DNA of 64,000 nucleotides from an uncultured Lachnospiraceae bacterium (GCA_910577275.1 CAJTMW010000001.1:112529-176528), one strand, 5' to 3'. Positions 17,080 through 26,124 are shown, numbered from the stretch's first letter. Translations and numbers: made by a program. Notes: generated by a model not told the origin, from the sequence alone.

Positions 17080-18480
17080 ATGAAGAAAACTGTTTTAAAA
17101 GGATTGGGTATTGGCTTTTTTATCATATTATTGTCTTTGCTTGCCATGTATTTAGGGCTTGCCCGTTATTATTCCGACGGGTTTTCCTATGCCACATGGA
17201 TTAACGGAATTTACTGTACCGGCAAAGGCGTTGACGAGGTCAATGACGAGCTTTTAAAGCAATGCGACTATGCCGGACTTACCATCATCGACAGTGATGG
17301 TAAGTCTTATGTTATTCCCGCAGAGGACGTGAACCTGAGCTTTGACTTTAAGGGGGCCTTAACCCTGTTTCTTAAGCAGCAGAATCCCTATCTGTGGATT
17401 GATAATCTGATGGGAGGGAAAAAGGACAGAAAGCTCTGGCCTGACGTCTGGTATGATAAGGATGTTTATGAGAGAATTGTAAGCGGTTTCCCCTTTCTTT
17501 CGGCAGATGCCTCCGGTCAGGGAAGGCTTGAAATTTTAAAAGGAGACGAGGGATATTATCTGCTGAACGAGCGGATGCATATCCTGAATGAAGAAAGAAC
17601 CAGAGAGCTGATTCAGAATGCTTTTGAAGGTCTTGAGCCTGTTGTTGACCTGGAGGCTTCGGGATGTTATGAAGACCTTCCGATGACGTCTGAAATGCTG
17701 GAGACCATTTTACTGTGGGAAAAGCTGAGGGAGTATCAGGACTGCGGTATTGTCTATCAGTTCGGCGAGGAGAGCTATCCTGTTGACGCCGGGGTTGTGT
17801 GCGATTTTCTGCTTGTGGACGACGCGGGAAATTTTGTTTTTGATAACGACGGCAATCTCTGTACGGACAATAACAAGGTTTATGAGTTTATCGACCGCCT
17901 TGCGGACGAATATGATACCGTAGGGGGGAGCCGCCAGTTCCATGCCACCAGAGGCGACGTCGTCACCGTGGAGGGCGGCATTTACGGCAACAAAATTGAC
18001 AGGGAGGCGGAGAAGGCCTATCTGCTGCCGGCGTTTCTCGAAAAGAGAAAGGAAATTCACGAGCCGGTCTACACACAGACTGCGCTCCGTCAGGGAAAGG
18101 ACGATATCGGCGACACTTATATAGAAGTGGATATGACCAACCAGATGATGTACTATTATGAAGCCGGGGAGCTGAAAATAGAGACTCCGGTGGTGACGGG
18201 GAATACCACCTTGCGCCGGGGAACCCCGTCCGGCACCAATTACGTCTACAACAAACAGAGAAACAGGGTGCTGCGGGGAGCGGATTACGCGTCGCCGGTA
18301 AAATACTGGATTCCCGTAAAAGGGGCAATCGGAATTCACGACGCCTCCTGGCGGAGCACCTACGGCGGTCAAATCTATATAAGAAACGGTTCCCACGGCT
18401 GTATTAACACCCCCCTGGAGCAGGTTTCCCAGCTTTACGACATGGTGGAAATCGGGACGCCCTGCGTAATGTTTTACTAA
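17080..18480 (+). CDS. L,D-transpeptidase (YkuD/ErfK) with N-terminal peptidoglycan-binding region
   Basis: A 466-residue cell-wall enzyme forming 3-3 crosslinks or attaching proteins to peptidoglycan. One membrane anchor (about residues 9-29) is followed by a long external region of the type found before clostridial YkuD domains (about 40-330). The catalytic domain (about 345-466) has YIEVDMTNQMMYYYEAGEL, GIHDASWR with His420, and SHGCINTP with Cys441. ATG at 17080 is four bases after the ilvB stop; longer frames start inside ilvB. It is probably cotranscribed with the ilv genes by read-through rather than for a shared function. Confidence 0.92.
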   Translation: MKKTVLKGLGIGFFIILLSLLAMYLGLARYYSDGFSYATWINGIYCTGKGVDEVNDELLKQCDYAGLTIIDSDGKSYVIPAEDVNLSFDFKGALTLFLKQQNPYLWIDNLMGGKKDRKLWPDVWYDKDVYERIVSGFPFLSADASGQGRLEILKGDEGYYLLNERMHILNEERTRELIQNAFEGLEPVVDLEASGCYEDLPMTSEMLETILLWEKLREYQDCGIVYQFGEESYPVDAGVVCDFLLVDDAGNFVFDNDGNLCTDNNKVYEFIDRLADEYDTVGGSRQFHATRGDVVTVEGGIYGNKIDREAEKAYLLPAFLEKRKEIHEPVYTQTALRQGKDDIGDTYIEVDMTNQMMYYYEAGELKIETPVVTGNTTLRRGTPSGTNYVYNKQRNRVLRGADYASPVKYWIPVKGAIGIHDASWRSTYGGQIYIRNGSHGCINTPLEQVSQLYDMVEIGTPCVMFY

Positions 18481-18485
18481 AGCAG

Positions 18486-18514
18486 TTGACTAAAGCGTAA
18501 AATGTGTTTAAAAT
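18486..18514 (+). promoter_or_regulatory. Sigma-A promoter of serC-serA
   Basis: TTGACT (18486-18491), 17-base spacer, TAAAAT (18509-18514), just after the preceding stop codon. The predicted leader before the serC GTG is about 120 bases. Confidence 0.6.
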
Positions 18515-18559
18515 ACTTTGCAGCGAACAAAATTGTCAGCGAAGGCTCGTACAGTGCAC

Positions 18560-18599
18560 GGAACGATTTGCAGATGCATAGGCAGCCGGAAATTGTTCC
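18560..18599 (+). promoter_or_regulatory. Hairpin in the serC leader
   Basis: GGAACGATTT (18560-18569) pairs with AAATTGTTCC (18590-18599) across a 20-base loop (one G-U pair). No T-tract follows, and there is no T-box core sequence, so this is an unexplained leader structure rather than a recognised riboswitch. Confidence 0.4.
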
Positions 18600-18642
18600 A
18601 GACAAAGGTGTACTGGGAGAGCTTAAACAGGAGGAGAGAGAA

Positions 18643-19722
18643 GTGTCCAGAGTATATAATTTTTCGGCAGGCCCGGCCGTTCTGCCTGAGGAAGTTTTAA
18701 AAGAAGCGGCGGATGAAATGCTTGATTATAAGGGCAGCGGCATGTCTGTGATGGAGATGAGCCACCGTTCAAAGGTTTATGATACCATTATCAAAGAAGC
18801 GGAAGCGGATTTAAGGGAGCTTATGAATATCCCTGATAACTATAAGGTTCTGTTTTTGCAGGGGGGAGCCAGCCAGCAGTTTGCCATGATTCCCATGAAC
18901 CTTATGAAAAACCGCAAGGCGGCATATATTGTAACCGGCCAGTGGGCGAAGAAGGCTTATCAGGAGGCTAAGATTTACGGGGAAGCCGTTGAGGTTGCTT
19001 CTTCTGCGGATAAGACCTTTTCTTATATCCCGGATTGTGGGGACCTTCCTATCCCGGAGGACGCCGATTATGTATATATCTGTGAAAACAACACCATCTA
19101 CGGCACGAAATTCAAAACTCTGCCCGATACCAAGGGCCATACGCTGGTGGCGGACGTTTCCTCCTGCTTTTTGTCGGAGCCGGTGGATGTGACAAAGTAC
19201 GGCGTAATTTACGGCGGCGTCCAGAAAAATATCGGCCCTGCCGGTGTGGTAATCGTGATTATCAGGGAGGATTTGATTTCTGAGGACACCTTGCCCGGAA
19301 CGCCCACCATGCTGAAATACAAAACCCATGCCGACGCGGATTCCCTTTACAATACGCCTCCGGCCTACGGCATTTATATCTGCGGCAAGGTCTTTAAATG
19401 GTTAAAGAAGCAGGGCGGCCTTTCGGCTATGAAGAAGTACAATGAGAAAAAGGCAAAAATCCTGTATGATTTTCTGGATGAGAGTGCTCTGTTTAAAGGC
19501 ACGGTTCGGAAAGAGGACCGTTCCCTTATGAATGTTCCCTTTGTCACCGGTAGCGATGAGCTGGATGCAAAATTTGTGAAAGAAGCAAAGGAAGCCGGAT
19601 TTGAGAATTTAAAGGGCCATCGGTCCGTAGGCGGCATGCGGGCAAGCATTTATAACGCAATGCCCATTGAAGGCGTTGAGAAACTGGTTGAATTTATGCG
19701 GGAATTTGAGAAAAATAATTAA
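18643..19722 (+). CDS. serC: Phosphoserine aminotransferase
   Basis: A 359-residue pyridoxal-phosphate aminotransferase that converts 3-phosphohydroxypyruvate to phosphoserine with glutamate as donor. GTG at 18643 is the start: AGGAGGAG lies 6-13 bases upstream and the protein then begins RVYNFSAGPAVLPEEVL as the family does. Also visible: LFLQGGASQQFAMIPMNL, VADVSSCFLSEPVDVTKYGVIYGGVQKNIGPAG with the PLP lysine, and GGMRASIYNAMP near the end. It forms an operon with serA 33 bases downstream. Confidence 0.96.
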   Translation: MSRVYNFSAGPAVLPEEVLKEAADEMLDYKGSGMSVMEMSHRSKVYDTIIKEAEADLRELMNIPDNYKVLFLQGGASQQFAMIPMNLMKNRKAAYIVTGQWAKKAYQEAKIYGEAVEVASSADKTFSYIPDCGDLPIPEDADYVYICENNTIYGTKFKTLPDTKGHTLVADVSSCFLSEPVDVTKYGVIYGGVQKNIGPAGVVIVIIREDLISEDTLPGTPTMLKYKTHADADSLYNTPPAYGIYICGKVFKWLKKQGGLSAMKKYNEKKAKILYDFLDESALFKGTVRKEDRSLMNVPFVTGSDELDAKFVKEAKEAGFENLKGHRSVGGMRASIYNAMPIEGVEKLVEFMREFEKNN

Positions 19723-19755
19723 CGGCAGCAGGCGGAACCGGAATAGGAGATTAAG

Positions 19756-20919
19756 ATGTTTCAATATTATTGTTTAAATCCAATCGCTCAGGTAGGGCTT
19801 GAGCGGTTTACGGAAGAATTTGCACAGACGGAAAATGTGAACGAGGCGGAGGGAATTCTGGTTAGAAGCGCCGCCATGCATGAGATGGAATTGTCGGATA
19901 ACCTTCTGGCGGTGGCCAGAGCGGGAGCCGGCGTCAACAATATTCCTCTTGACAAATGCGCGGAAAAGGGAGTTGTGGTATTTAACACCCCCGGCGCCAA
20001 TGCAAACGGCGTAAAGGAGCTTGTGATTGCCGGAATGCTCCTTGCGTCGAGAGATATTATCGGCGGGATTAACTGGGTGGAGGAGTCCAAAGACAATGCG
20101 GATATTGCCAAAGCCGCCGAGAAGGAAAAGAAGCGCTTTGCCGGGACGGAGGTTCAGGACAAGAAGCTGGGAATTATCGGACTTGGGGCAATCGGCGTGA
20201 AGGTTGCCAATGTGGCGAAGCATATGGGGATGGAGGTCTACGGCTATGACCCCTATGTTTCTGTGGACGCCGCCTGGAACTTAAGCCGGGACGTAAAGCA
20301 TGTGCTTCATGTGGAGGATATTTACGCTAACTGCGATATTATCACCATCCACGTGCCCTTGCTGGACTCCACCAGAGGCATGATTGACAAAGAAGCAATC
20401 GAACAGATGAAAGACGGGGTGATTCTTCTCAACTTTGCAAGAGACGTTCTTGTGAAGGAGGAGGATGTTTTGGAGGGCATTAAGACCGGAAAAATCCGCA
20501 GATATGTGTCCGATTTCCCCAATCCCGTGACGGCGGGGCAGAAGAACTGTATAGTGATTCCCCACCTTGGGGCGTCCACCGAGGAGTCGGAGGAAAACTG
20601 CGCCAGAATGGCGGTCAAGGAAATGATGGAGTACCTGAAAAACGGAAATATCAACAACAGCGTAAATTACCCTTCCTGCAATATGGGCGTGTGCACCCAG
20701 GCGGGGCGTGTGGCGATTTTCCACAAGAATATTGCAAATATGATTACCAAATTTACCGCATGCTTCGGCGACGCCGGAATCAATATTTCAGATATGACCA
20801 ATAAGTCCAGGGGAGAGGTGGCTTATACCATGCTGGATATCGAGGAGCCTGCCAGCGAGGAAATCATTGAAAAGCTGAAATCGGTAAAAGGCGTTTTCCG
20901 CGTAAGAGTGGTAAAATAA
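19756..20919 (+). CDS. serA: D-3-phosphoglycerate dehydrogenase, ACT-domain type
   Basis: A 387-residue NAD-dependent dehydrogenase opening the serine pathway. The catalytic half has RAGAGVNNIPLDKCAEKGVVVFNTPGANA; the nucleotide-binding core LGIIGLGAIGVKVANVAKHMGMEVYGYDP spans about residues 137-165; and HLGASTEESEENCA carries the catalytic histidine. The C-terminal 70 residues (IANMITKFTACFGDAGINISDM onward) are an ACT domain for serine feedback. Length is the short clostridial form. It is closed by the hairpin at 20947-20991. Confidence 0.95.
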   Translation: MFQYYCLNPIAQVGLERFTEEFAQTENVNEAEGILVRSAAMHEMELSDNLLAVARAGAGVNNIPLDKCAEKGVVVFNTPGANANGVKELVIAGMLLASRDIIGGINWVEESKDNADIAKAAEKEKKRFAGTEVQDKKLGIIGLGAIGVKVANVAKHMGMEVYGYDPYVSVDAAWNLSRDVKHVLHVEDIYANCDIITIHVPLLDSTRGMIDKEAIEQMKDGVILLNFARDVLVKEEDVLEGIKTGKIRRYVSDFPNPVTAGQKNCIVIPHLGASTEESEENCARMAVKEMMEYLKNGNINNSVNYPSCNMGVCTQAGRVAIFHKNIANMITKFTACFGDAGINISDMTNKSRGEVAYTMLDIEEPASEEIIEKLKSVKGVFRVRVVK

Positions 20920-20946
20920 GAGTGTAAAGTCAGAATGGGAAGCGGA

Positions 20947-20991
20947 AAGGGTTGCCGCGCCAGAATATACATCTCCGGCGAGGCAGCCCTT
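20947..20991. terminator. Bidirectional terminator between serA and the 100-aa gene
   Basis: AAGGGTTGCC (20947-20956) pairs with GGCAGCCCTT (20982-20991) with one G-U pair, then TTT. It lies between two convergent genes. Confidence 0.7.
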
Positions 20992-21007
20992 TTAACCGCA
21001 AAAATAT

Positions 21008-21310
21008 TCAGATTTCCGTAAAATTCATTACATTGTCGTTTAAATCTTCTTTTAAAAGCGCGTCCTGTCTGGCGGAAACCACGCTTGCCAAATCCATATA
21101 CCTGATAAAAATATCTTCCAGGGAAACTCCCTTTTCATCGGCAATTTCCTGCATCACCGGCTTTAATTTATCAAGCTGGAAGGAAATCCGGGTTTTCTGG
21201 GGGTCGATATCGCCCAGAACCTGCTCGGCATAGGTATTGATGCGTTCCAGCATCGCTCTGTCATCTTCGTTTGAAATGGCCTCATAACCGACGTTTTTTG
21301 TTTTAGACAT
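21008..21310 (-). CDS. Conserved-looking hypothetical protein, 100 aa
   Basis: A 100-residue soluble, acidic protein starting MSKTKNVGYEAISNEDDRAM and ending LNDNVMNFTEI. ATG at 21310 has AGAGGAAGA upstream; the frame extends further but without a ribosome binding site. It is predicted mostly helical, with no cysteines or membrane segment. I recognise no family. It is a single gene facing serA, with a possible TATAAT on the minus strand near 21424-21429. Codon use and composition match the neighbours, so it is probably a native gene. Confidence 0.7.
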   Translation of the reverse strand: MSKTKNVGYEAISNEDDRAMLERINTYAEQVLGDIDPQKTRISFQLDKLKPVMQEIADEKGVSLEDIFIRYMDLASVVSARQDALLKEDLNDNVMNFTEI

Positions 21311-21444
21311 ATTCTTCCTCTTTTCTGCATATAGTGAAATCTTAAGGGAATGCTCCTGCGGACTTCCGGCTGACTGCATAATTTAGCGACTGTTTGCACA
21401 GGACCTTGTACTGGCTGTTACGATTATAGCACTTGGTGCTTGTG

Positions 21445-21473
21445 TTGTACAGGCATCTTTGTTACAATAAAAT
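21445..21473 (+). promoter_or_regulatory. Promoter of glgB
   Basis: TTGTAC (21445-21450), 17-base spacer, TAAAAT (21468-21473), about 80 bases before the glgB ATG. Confidence 0.5.
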
Positions 21474-21553
21474 ATATACTTTTTGCATGCCGCTGGCCAC
21501 AAAGTGGACAGTAATACAGCAAGCGCCGAAAGCCGCGCGGAAACGGGGGAAAA

Positions 21554-24001
21554 ATGAACAACAGATTGTACAAGCTTATGAACTGGCCCAGGATTGAAGG
21601 GATTATTTATTCGGAGGAGGACAGCCCTCATGAGATTTTAGGGCCTCATGCGGCAGGAAAAAGCGTACTGTTCCAGACCTTTCAGCCGGGGGCGGAAAGC
21701 GTTTCTGTCATTACGGAGGACGGAAAAAAGCATAAAATGGAAATGGTGGATGAGTCCGGTTATTTCGCATCTCTCCTGGCCGGCAAAATCCCGGATAATT
21801 ACGAATACGAGGTCACACGCGGGGATGAAAGCATCCGCGTAAGGGACGCTTATCAGTTTAAAACAGGTCTCACCCAAAACGACGTTGAAAAGTTTAATGC
21901 GGGCATTCACTATACCATATACGAAAAGCTGGGCGCCCATGTGATGACTTCAGGGAAGGTTTCGGGGACATATTTTGCCGTCTGGGCCCCGAACGCAGTC
22001 CGCGTCAGTGTGGTGGGGGATTTCAACCGCTGGGACGGAAGAACGCATCAGATGAGCCGAAATGCGGAAAGCGGCGTTTTTGAAATTTTTGTGCCGGACG
22101 TAAAGCCCGGGGAATGCTATAAATATGAAATCAAGGCCAAGGGCGGATTGACCTTCCTGAAAGCCGACCCCTATGCTTTCGGCCAGCAGCTTCGGCCGGA
22201 TTCCGCATCGGTTGTACGCGAGCTTGACTATGCCTGGAAAGACCGCAAATGGATGAAGGAGCGGGAGAAGAAGCAGCAGGAAAACTCCCCTGTCAGCGTT
22301 TACGAGCTTTATCTCGGTTCCTTCAAGAAAAGCGATACCGGGGAATATTTAAACTACAGGGAGCTGGCGCCTGAAATTGTCAGATACGTGAAGGAGACAG
22401 GCTATACCCATGTGGAGCTGATGCCTGTGATGGAGCATCCCTTAGACGCCTCCTGGGGCTATCAGGTGATTGGCTATTACGCGCCTACCGCAAGATACGG
22501 AAGCGCGGAGGATTTCATGTTTTTTGTGGACACCCTGCATCAGGCGGGAATCGGCGTGATTTTAGACTGGGTTCCGGCCCATTTTCCCAGAGATACCTAC
22601 GGCCTTGCGCAGTTTGACGGCACCTGCCTTTACGAGCATGCGGACCCGAGGCAGGGGGCGCACCCGCACTGGGGAACGCTGATTTACAATTATGGCCGGC
22701 CCCAGGTTTCCAATTACCTGATTGCCAATGCGCTGTACTGGGTGGAGAAGTACCATGCGGACGGGATTCGTATGGACGCGGTGGCTTCCATGCTTTACCT
22801 TGACTACGGCAAAAACGACGGGGAATGGGTTGCCAATATTTACGGCGGACATGAGAATCTCGAGGCGATGGAGCTGTTAAAGCACTTAAATTCCGTTATG
22901 AAAAAGAGAAATCCCGGCGTATATATGATTGCGGAGGAATCCACAGCATGGCCGAAAATCACGGGAAAGGTGGAGGAGGACGGCCTCGGGTTTGACCTTA
23001 AGTGGAATATGGGATTTATGAACGATTTCCTGACCTATATCGGCTACGACCCTTATTTCAGGGCCCATCATCACAATGAGCTGACCTTCAGCATGATTTA
23101 TGCCTACAGTGAAAACTTCATGCTGGTATTTTCCCACGACGAGGTGGTTCACGGCAAATCTACCATGATTGGAAAGATGCCCGGGGTTCTGGAGGACAAG
23201 TTCGCAAATCTGCGGCTTACCTACGCTTACATGATGACCCATCCCGGAAAGAAGCTTCTGTTTATGGGACAGGATATCGCTGAATTTAAAGAGTTTGACG
23301 AGATGCGCGAGACGGAGTGGGGGCTGCTTTCCTGCGACGGGCATAAGGGCGTCCATGAGCTGGTTAAGGATTTGAATAAACTCTATAAGGAGAAGCCGGC
23401 CCTGTACGCGTTGGACAACCACCCGGAGGGATTTGAATGGATTAACTGCATTTCTCCCGAAAAGTGCATGGTTTCTTTCCTTCGGAAGACGCAAAAGAAA
23501 AACGATACGCTGGTGGTAGTGGCGAACTTTGCGAACATGGAGCAGGAGTTTGTCATCGGCGTACCTTATGAAGGCAAATATACGGAAATTTTAAATACTG
23601 ACGACGAACGCTACGGCGGACTTGGCCGCGTGAACGGGGAAGCAAGGTTTGTGGAGGAAGAGGAGGTTGACGGCAAGCCTTATTCCTTTAAGATGACGAG
23701 CGCGCCTTTATCGGCAAGTATTTTCATCTATACGCCTTACAACGAAGAAGAAAAGAAGCAGATTGCCAGAAAGAAGCGGATTCTTGCGGCGGAAAAGAAG
23801 GCGGAAGAAGCAAAGGCGGAGGCTCTTTTGGCTGTTGAGAACGCGAAGCTTCTGAGAAAAGAGGCGGAAGAAGCAAAGGAGGAGGCAAGGGAAGCGGAGA
23901 AAAAGGCGGAGGCAGCGGAAAAGAAAGCGGCGGAAGCGCAGAAGAAAGCCGATGAAGAACAGAAGAAGGCGGAGGCGATGCGCAGCGAGCAGGAAGCCTG
24001 A
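21554..24001 (+). CDS. glgB: 1,4-alpha-glucan branching enzyme with charged coiled-coil tail
   Basis: An 815-residue GH13 enzyme that makes the alpha-1,6 branches of glycogen. Two N-terminal beta-sandwich modules (about 25-115 and 125-225, the latter GTYFAVWAPNAVRVSVVGDFNRWDG) precede the barrel. The catalytic triad is Asp408 (GIRMDAVASM), Glu461 (MIAEEST) and Asp529 (FSHDEVVHG), offset by +3 from the E. coli residues. After the all-beta domain, about 85 residues (from 732) are almost only Glu, Lys, Ala and Arg and should form a coiled coil, an addition not found in ordinary GlgB. No other glycogen gene is adjacent. Confidence 0.95.
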   Translation: MNNRLYKLMNWPRIEGIIYSEEDSPHEILGPHAAGKSVLFQTFQPGAESVSVITEDGKKHKMEMVDESGYFASLLAGKIPDNYEYEVTRGDESIRVRDAYQFKTGLTQNDVEKFNAGIHYTIYEKLGAHVMTSGKVSGTYFAVWAPNAVRVSVVGDFNRWDGRTHQMSRNAESGVFEIFVPDVKPGECYKYEIKAKGGLTFLKADPYAFGQQLRPDSASVVRELDYAWKDRKWMKEREKKQQENSPVSVYELYLGSFKKSDTGEYLNYRELAPEIVRYVKETGYTHVELMPVMEHPLDASWGYQVIGYYAPTARYGSAEDFMFFVDTLHQAGIGVILDWVPAHFPRDTYGLAQFDGTCLYEHADPRQGAHPHWGTLIYNYGRPQVSNYLIANALYWVEKYHADGIRMDAVASMLYLDYGKNDGEWVANIYGGHENLEAMELLKHLNSVMKKRNPGVYMIAEESTAWPKITGKVEEDGLGFDLKWNMGFMNDFLTYIGYDPYFRAHHHNELTFSMIYAYSENFMLVFSHDEVVHGKSTMIGKMPGVLEDKFANLRLTYAYMMTHPGKKLLFMGQDIAEFKEFDEMRETEWGLLSCDGHKGVHELVKDLNKLYKEKPALYALDNHPEGFEWINCISPEKCMVSFLRKTQKKNDTLVVVANFANMEQEFVIGVPYEGKYTEILNTDDERYGGLGRVNGEARFVEEEEVDGKPYSFKMTSAPLSASIFIYTPYNEEEKKQIARKKRILAAEKKAEEAKAEALLAVENAKLLRKEAEEAKEEAREAEKKAEAAEKKAAEAQKKADEEQKKAEAMRSEQEA

Positions 24002-24125
24002 CGGCCCGGAGGCGGTGAGCACCGTAGAAGAAACAGTCGGCGTTTATGTGGCGTGACAGCGCAAAACAGTTAACAAACGCGTCACGCTATGCAACGTTGC
24101 AAAAGTAAGAGGAGAGTAAGGCAAG

Positions 24126-24962
24126 ATGCTGGAAAATGAAGTGGACAGAGGATTTATCGAGGAATTTTTATCACAGCTCCCCGAGAAGGCCTTTCATTTG
24201 GGGCTTCGGGTAGTGCTGGCGGGACTGGCATTTCTCGTCGGCGTGCAGCTGATTCGCATTTTGAGACATGTCATCAAAAAGGCGTTGGGCAGAAGCCGGA
24301 TTGAGGAAAGCGCAATGCGTTTTATTGACTCTTTCATAAAATTCGGACTGTATTTTGTTCTTATTTTGATGATTGCCTCGTCCCTTGGCGTGGACGCCGC
24401 CAGCATTCTTGCCATTTTAGGCTCTGCCAGCGTGGCAATCGGCCTTGCCGTTCAGGGGAGCCTGAGCAATTTCGCCGGAGGGGTGCTGCTTTTGATATTG
24501 AAGCCCTTTACTGCCGGGGACTATATCAAAGACGGCCTGGGAAATGAAGGAACGGTGGACGCGGTGGATATTTTCTATACACAGCTTATCACGCCGGACA
24601 ACCGGGTGGTGGTTCTGCCTAACGGAACGCTGGCAAACGGAACCATAACCAATTTTACAAGGTGCAGGGAAAGAAGAATCGATATTCCTGTGGGAATCGC
24701 TTATGAGGAGGATATCAGAAAAGCCAGAGAGGTTATCGAGGCGGTTTTACGCGCCGACGCCGCGGTTATCGCCGACAGGGACATCATGGTATTCGTGGAC
24801 TCGCTGGGGGAGAGCAGCGTCAATCTGAACGCGAGGTGCTGGGCCGTGCAGGAGGATTTCTGGCCGGCAAAGTGGAGGCTTACGGAAGCGGTGAAATACG
24901 CGCTGGACGAAGCGGGAATAAGGATTCCTTATCCCCAGATGGATATTCATCTGGATAAATAG
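24126..24962 (+). CDS. Small-conductance mechanosensitive channel, MscS family
   Basis: A 278-residue channel that opens on hypo-osmotic shock. Three membrane helices occupy about residues 20-45, 60-82 and 88-118. The pore-lining third helix has the Gly/Ala-rich pattern ILAILGSASVAIGLAVQGSLSNFAGGVLLLILKPF. The beta domain with GDYIKDGLGNEGTVDAVDIFYT and the signature PNGTLANGTITNF follows, then the C-terminal alpha/beta domain. AGAGGAGAG precedes the ATG. It is a single gene downstream of glgB. Confidence 0.95.
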   Translation: MLENEVDRGFIEEFLSQLPEKAFHLGLRVVLAGLAFLVGVQLIRILRHVIKKALGRSRIEESAMRFIDSFIKFGLYFVLILMIASSLGVDAASILAILGSASVAIGLAVQGSLSNFAGGVLLLILKPFTAGDYIKDGLGNEGTVDAVDIFYTQLITPDNRVVVLPNGTLANGTITNFTRCRERRIDIPVGIAYEEDIRKAREVIEAVLRADAAVIADRDIMVFVDSLGESSVNLNARCWAVQEDFWPAKWRLTEAVKYALDEAGIRIPYPQMDIHLDK

Positions 24963-25031
24963 CGGCAAAAGGACGCCGGGGAAAATAAAAATTATTCGGA
25001 ATTAAGGAGTAAAATTTACCAAAAATTATGC

Positions 25032-25060
25032 TTGCAAAACCGGCCGGATGCCGGTATAAT
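25032..25060 (+). promoter_or_regulatory. Promoter of tRNA-Thr
   Basis: TTGCAA (25032-25037), 17-base spacer, perfect TATAAT (25055-25060); the transcript would start a few bases before the tRNA. Confidence 0.75.
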
Positions 25061-25070
25061 ATTTTTTGAT

Positions 25071-25143
25071 GCTACTGTGGCTCAGTCGGTAGAGCAGCTG
25101 ATTCGTAATCAGCAGGTCAGGTGTTCGAGTCCCCTCAGTAGCT
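25071..25143 (+). tRNA. tRNA-Thr (anticodon CGT)
   Basis: A 73-base cloverleaf. Acceptor GCTACTG pairs with CAGTAGC (perfect). The D arm is GCTC/GAGC. The anticodon stem GCTGA/TCAGC has loop TTCGTAA, giving anticodon CGT (reads ACG, Thr). The variable loop is AGGTC and the T loop TTCGAGT. CCA is not encoded. The T stem AGGTG/CCCCT has one T-C mismatch at its fourth pair, which is unusual. Confidence 0.93.
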
Positions 25144-25150
25144 TATAGAA

Positions 25151-25176
25151 AAAGGCAGCGCAGGCTGCCTTTTTTA
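25151..25176 (+). terminator. Terminator after tRNA-Thr
   Basis: AAAGGCAGC (25151-25159), loop GCAG, GCTGCCTTT (25164-25172), followed by a T-tract. Confidence 0.9.
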
Positions 25177-25277
25177 ATATAAGGATGAAAATTTTGTATT
25201 AATTTGCTATTTACAGGATGACATATTAAGAAAAAGTTAAGATAATTAATACTGTTTAAATTATCTTTAACAGGATA

Positions 25278-25305
25278 TTGACAAAAAAATAATTCGTGAT
25301 AGAAT
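25278..25305 (+). promoter_or_regulatory. Promoter of the lipoprotein gene
   Basis: TTGACA (25278-25283), 16-base spacer, TAGAAT (25300-25305). The leader has a small hairpin GGTGT/GACACC near 25313. The 25177-25277 stretch is AT-rich with no gene seen. Confidence 0.6.
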
Positions 25306-25382
25306 TCTCCTTGGTGTAAGACACCATTCATGAAAACCTGTCAAAGCATTTGGCAGGAAGAAAAGAGGAGGAAGTAGTAGTT

Positions 25383-25985
25383 ATGAAATTGAGAGCAGTA
25401 AAAGTAATTGCATGTGCCGCAGTTATGGCACTGGCGTTATCTGCTACCGCATGCGGTTCCAAAGAGGCAGATAAGACAGAAGACAACGCAGCTGTTGAAA
25501 ACACAGAGGATGCAGCAGCTCCCGAAGATGCTGCGGACACAGAAGCAGAGCCTGAGGCTCCGGCTGATACGGAAGCAGAGCCTGAAGCACCCGCAGATAA
25601 CACAGAGTCAGACGCTTCGGCCGACAATGCAGCGGCAAGCGGAGACGCCGTTTATTCAACTCTGGAAGAGTATTACAATGACCCCACTGTAAAATCCATT
25701 TTGGATTCCGCTTTTGAGGGGATGACGCAGGAAGGAATGTCTCTTTCAATTGATGTAAAGGGAAATGTATTCTCCATGACCTGCAAGTTTGAGGACAGCA
25801 GCATGGTAGCAGACGGTATGGCCGAAGCCCTTGAGCAGGGACTGGATGCCAGCGCATCTCAGTTTGAGGCTCAGGCAGCTCAGTTTGACGAGGCGGTTGG
25901 ACAGAGCGGCGCCTGCACGGTTGCGGTACGCTACACAGGCCCTGACGACGAGGTACTGGCGGAGAGAGAATTCAAAGCTCAGTAA
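25383..25985 (+). CDS. Secreted lipoprotein, DUF4854-like
   Basis: A 200-residue lipoprotein. The signal peptide MKLRAVKVIACAAVMALALS ends in the lipobox SATAC, with lipidation at Cys24. Then comes an acidic, low-complexity linker (about 28-88) with a repeated ADTEAEPEAP unit. The C-terminal 110 residues start YSTLEEYYNDPTVKSILDS and resemble the DUF4854 domain of clostridial lipoproteins. It is attached to the outer face of the membrane; function unknown. An AGGAGG lies 11 bases before the ATG, slightly far, and in-frame GTG codons just upstream are alternatives. It has its own promoter and terminator. Confidence 0.85.
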   Translation: MKLRAVKVIACAAVMALALSATACGSKEADKTEDNAAVENTEDAAAPEDAADTEAEPEAPADTEAEPEAPADNTESDASADNAAASGDAVYSTLEEYYNDPTVKSILDSAFEGMTQEGMSLSIDVKGNVFSMTCKFEDSSMVADGMAEALEQGLDASASQFEAQAAQFDEAVGQSGACTVAVRYTGPDDEVLAEREFKAQ

Positions 25986-26024
25986 GAAAAGGCGCCTGAT
26001 ACATAACAAAAGATAAGACATTGG

Positions 26025-26066
26025 AACCTCCGGACAGACAAGGAAATCTCTGCCGGAGGTTTTCTG
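26025..26066 (+). terminator. Terminator after the lipoprotein gene
   Basis: AACCTCCGG (26025-26033) and CCGGAGGTT (26053-26061) form a 9-bp stem, followed by TTTCTGTATTTT. Confidence 0.8.
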
Positions 26067-26096
26067 TATTTTATTAATATTTTGTTAAAGTTTCTC

Positions 26097-26124
26097 TAAA
26101 GAGAAATAATATAATTGCCGATAT
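26097..26124 (+). promoter_or_regulatory. Sigma-D (sigma-28) flagellar promoter
   Basis: TAAA (26097-26100, preceded by C), 16-base spacer, GCCGATAT (26117-26124). This matches the Bacillus sigma-D consensus (TAAA, about 15, GCCGATAT) almost exactly and is the expected class for a flagellin. No sigma-A promoter of similar quality is seen here. Confidence 0.8.

Noticed and set aside
18515..18642. Possible T-box or riboswitch before serC
   Set aside because: No T-box core, specifier loop or other known aptamer sequence; only one hairpin without a terminator.
22886..23494. 202-codon minus-strand frame inside glgB
   Set aside because: Complementary to conserved GH13 sequence, no start signals, no family resemblance.
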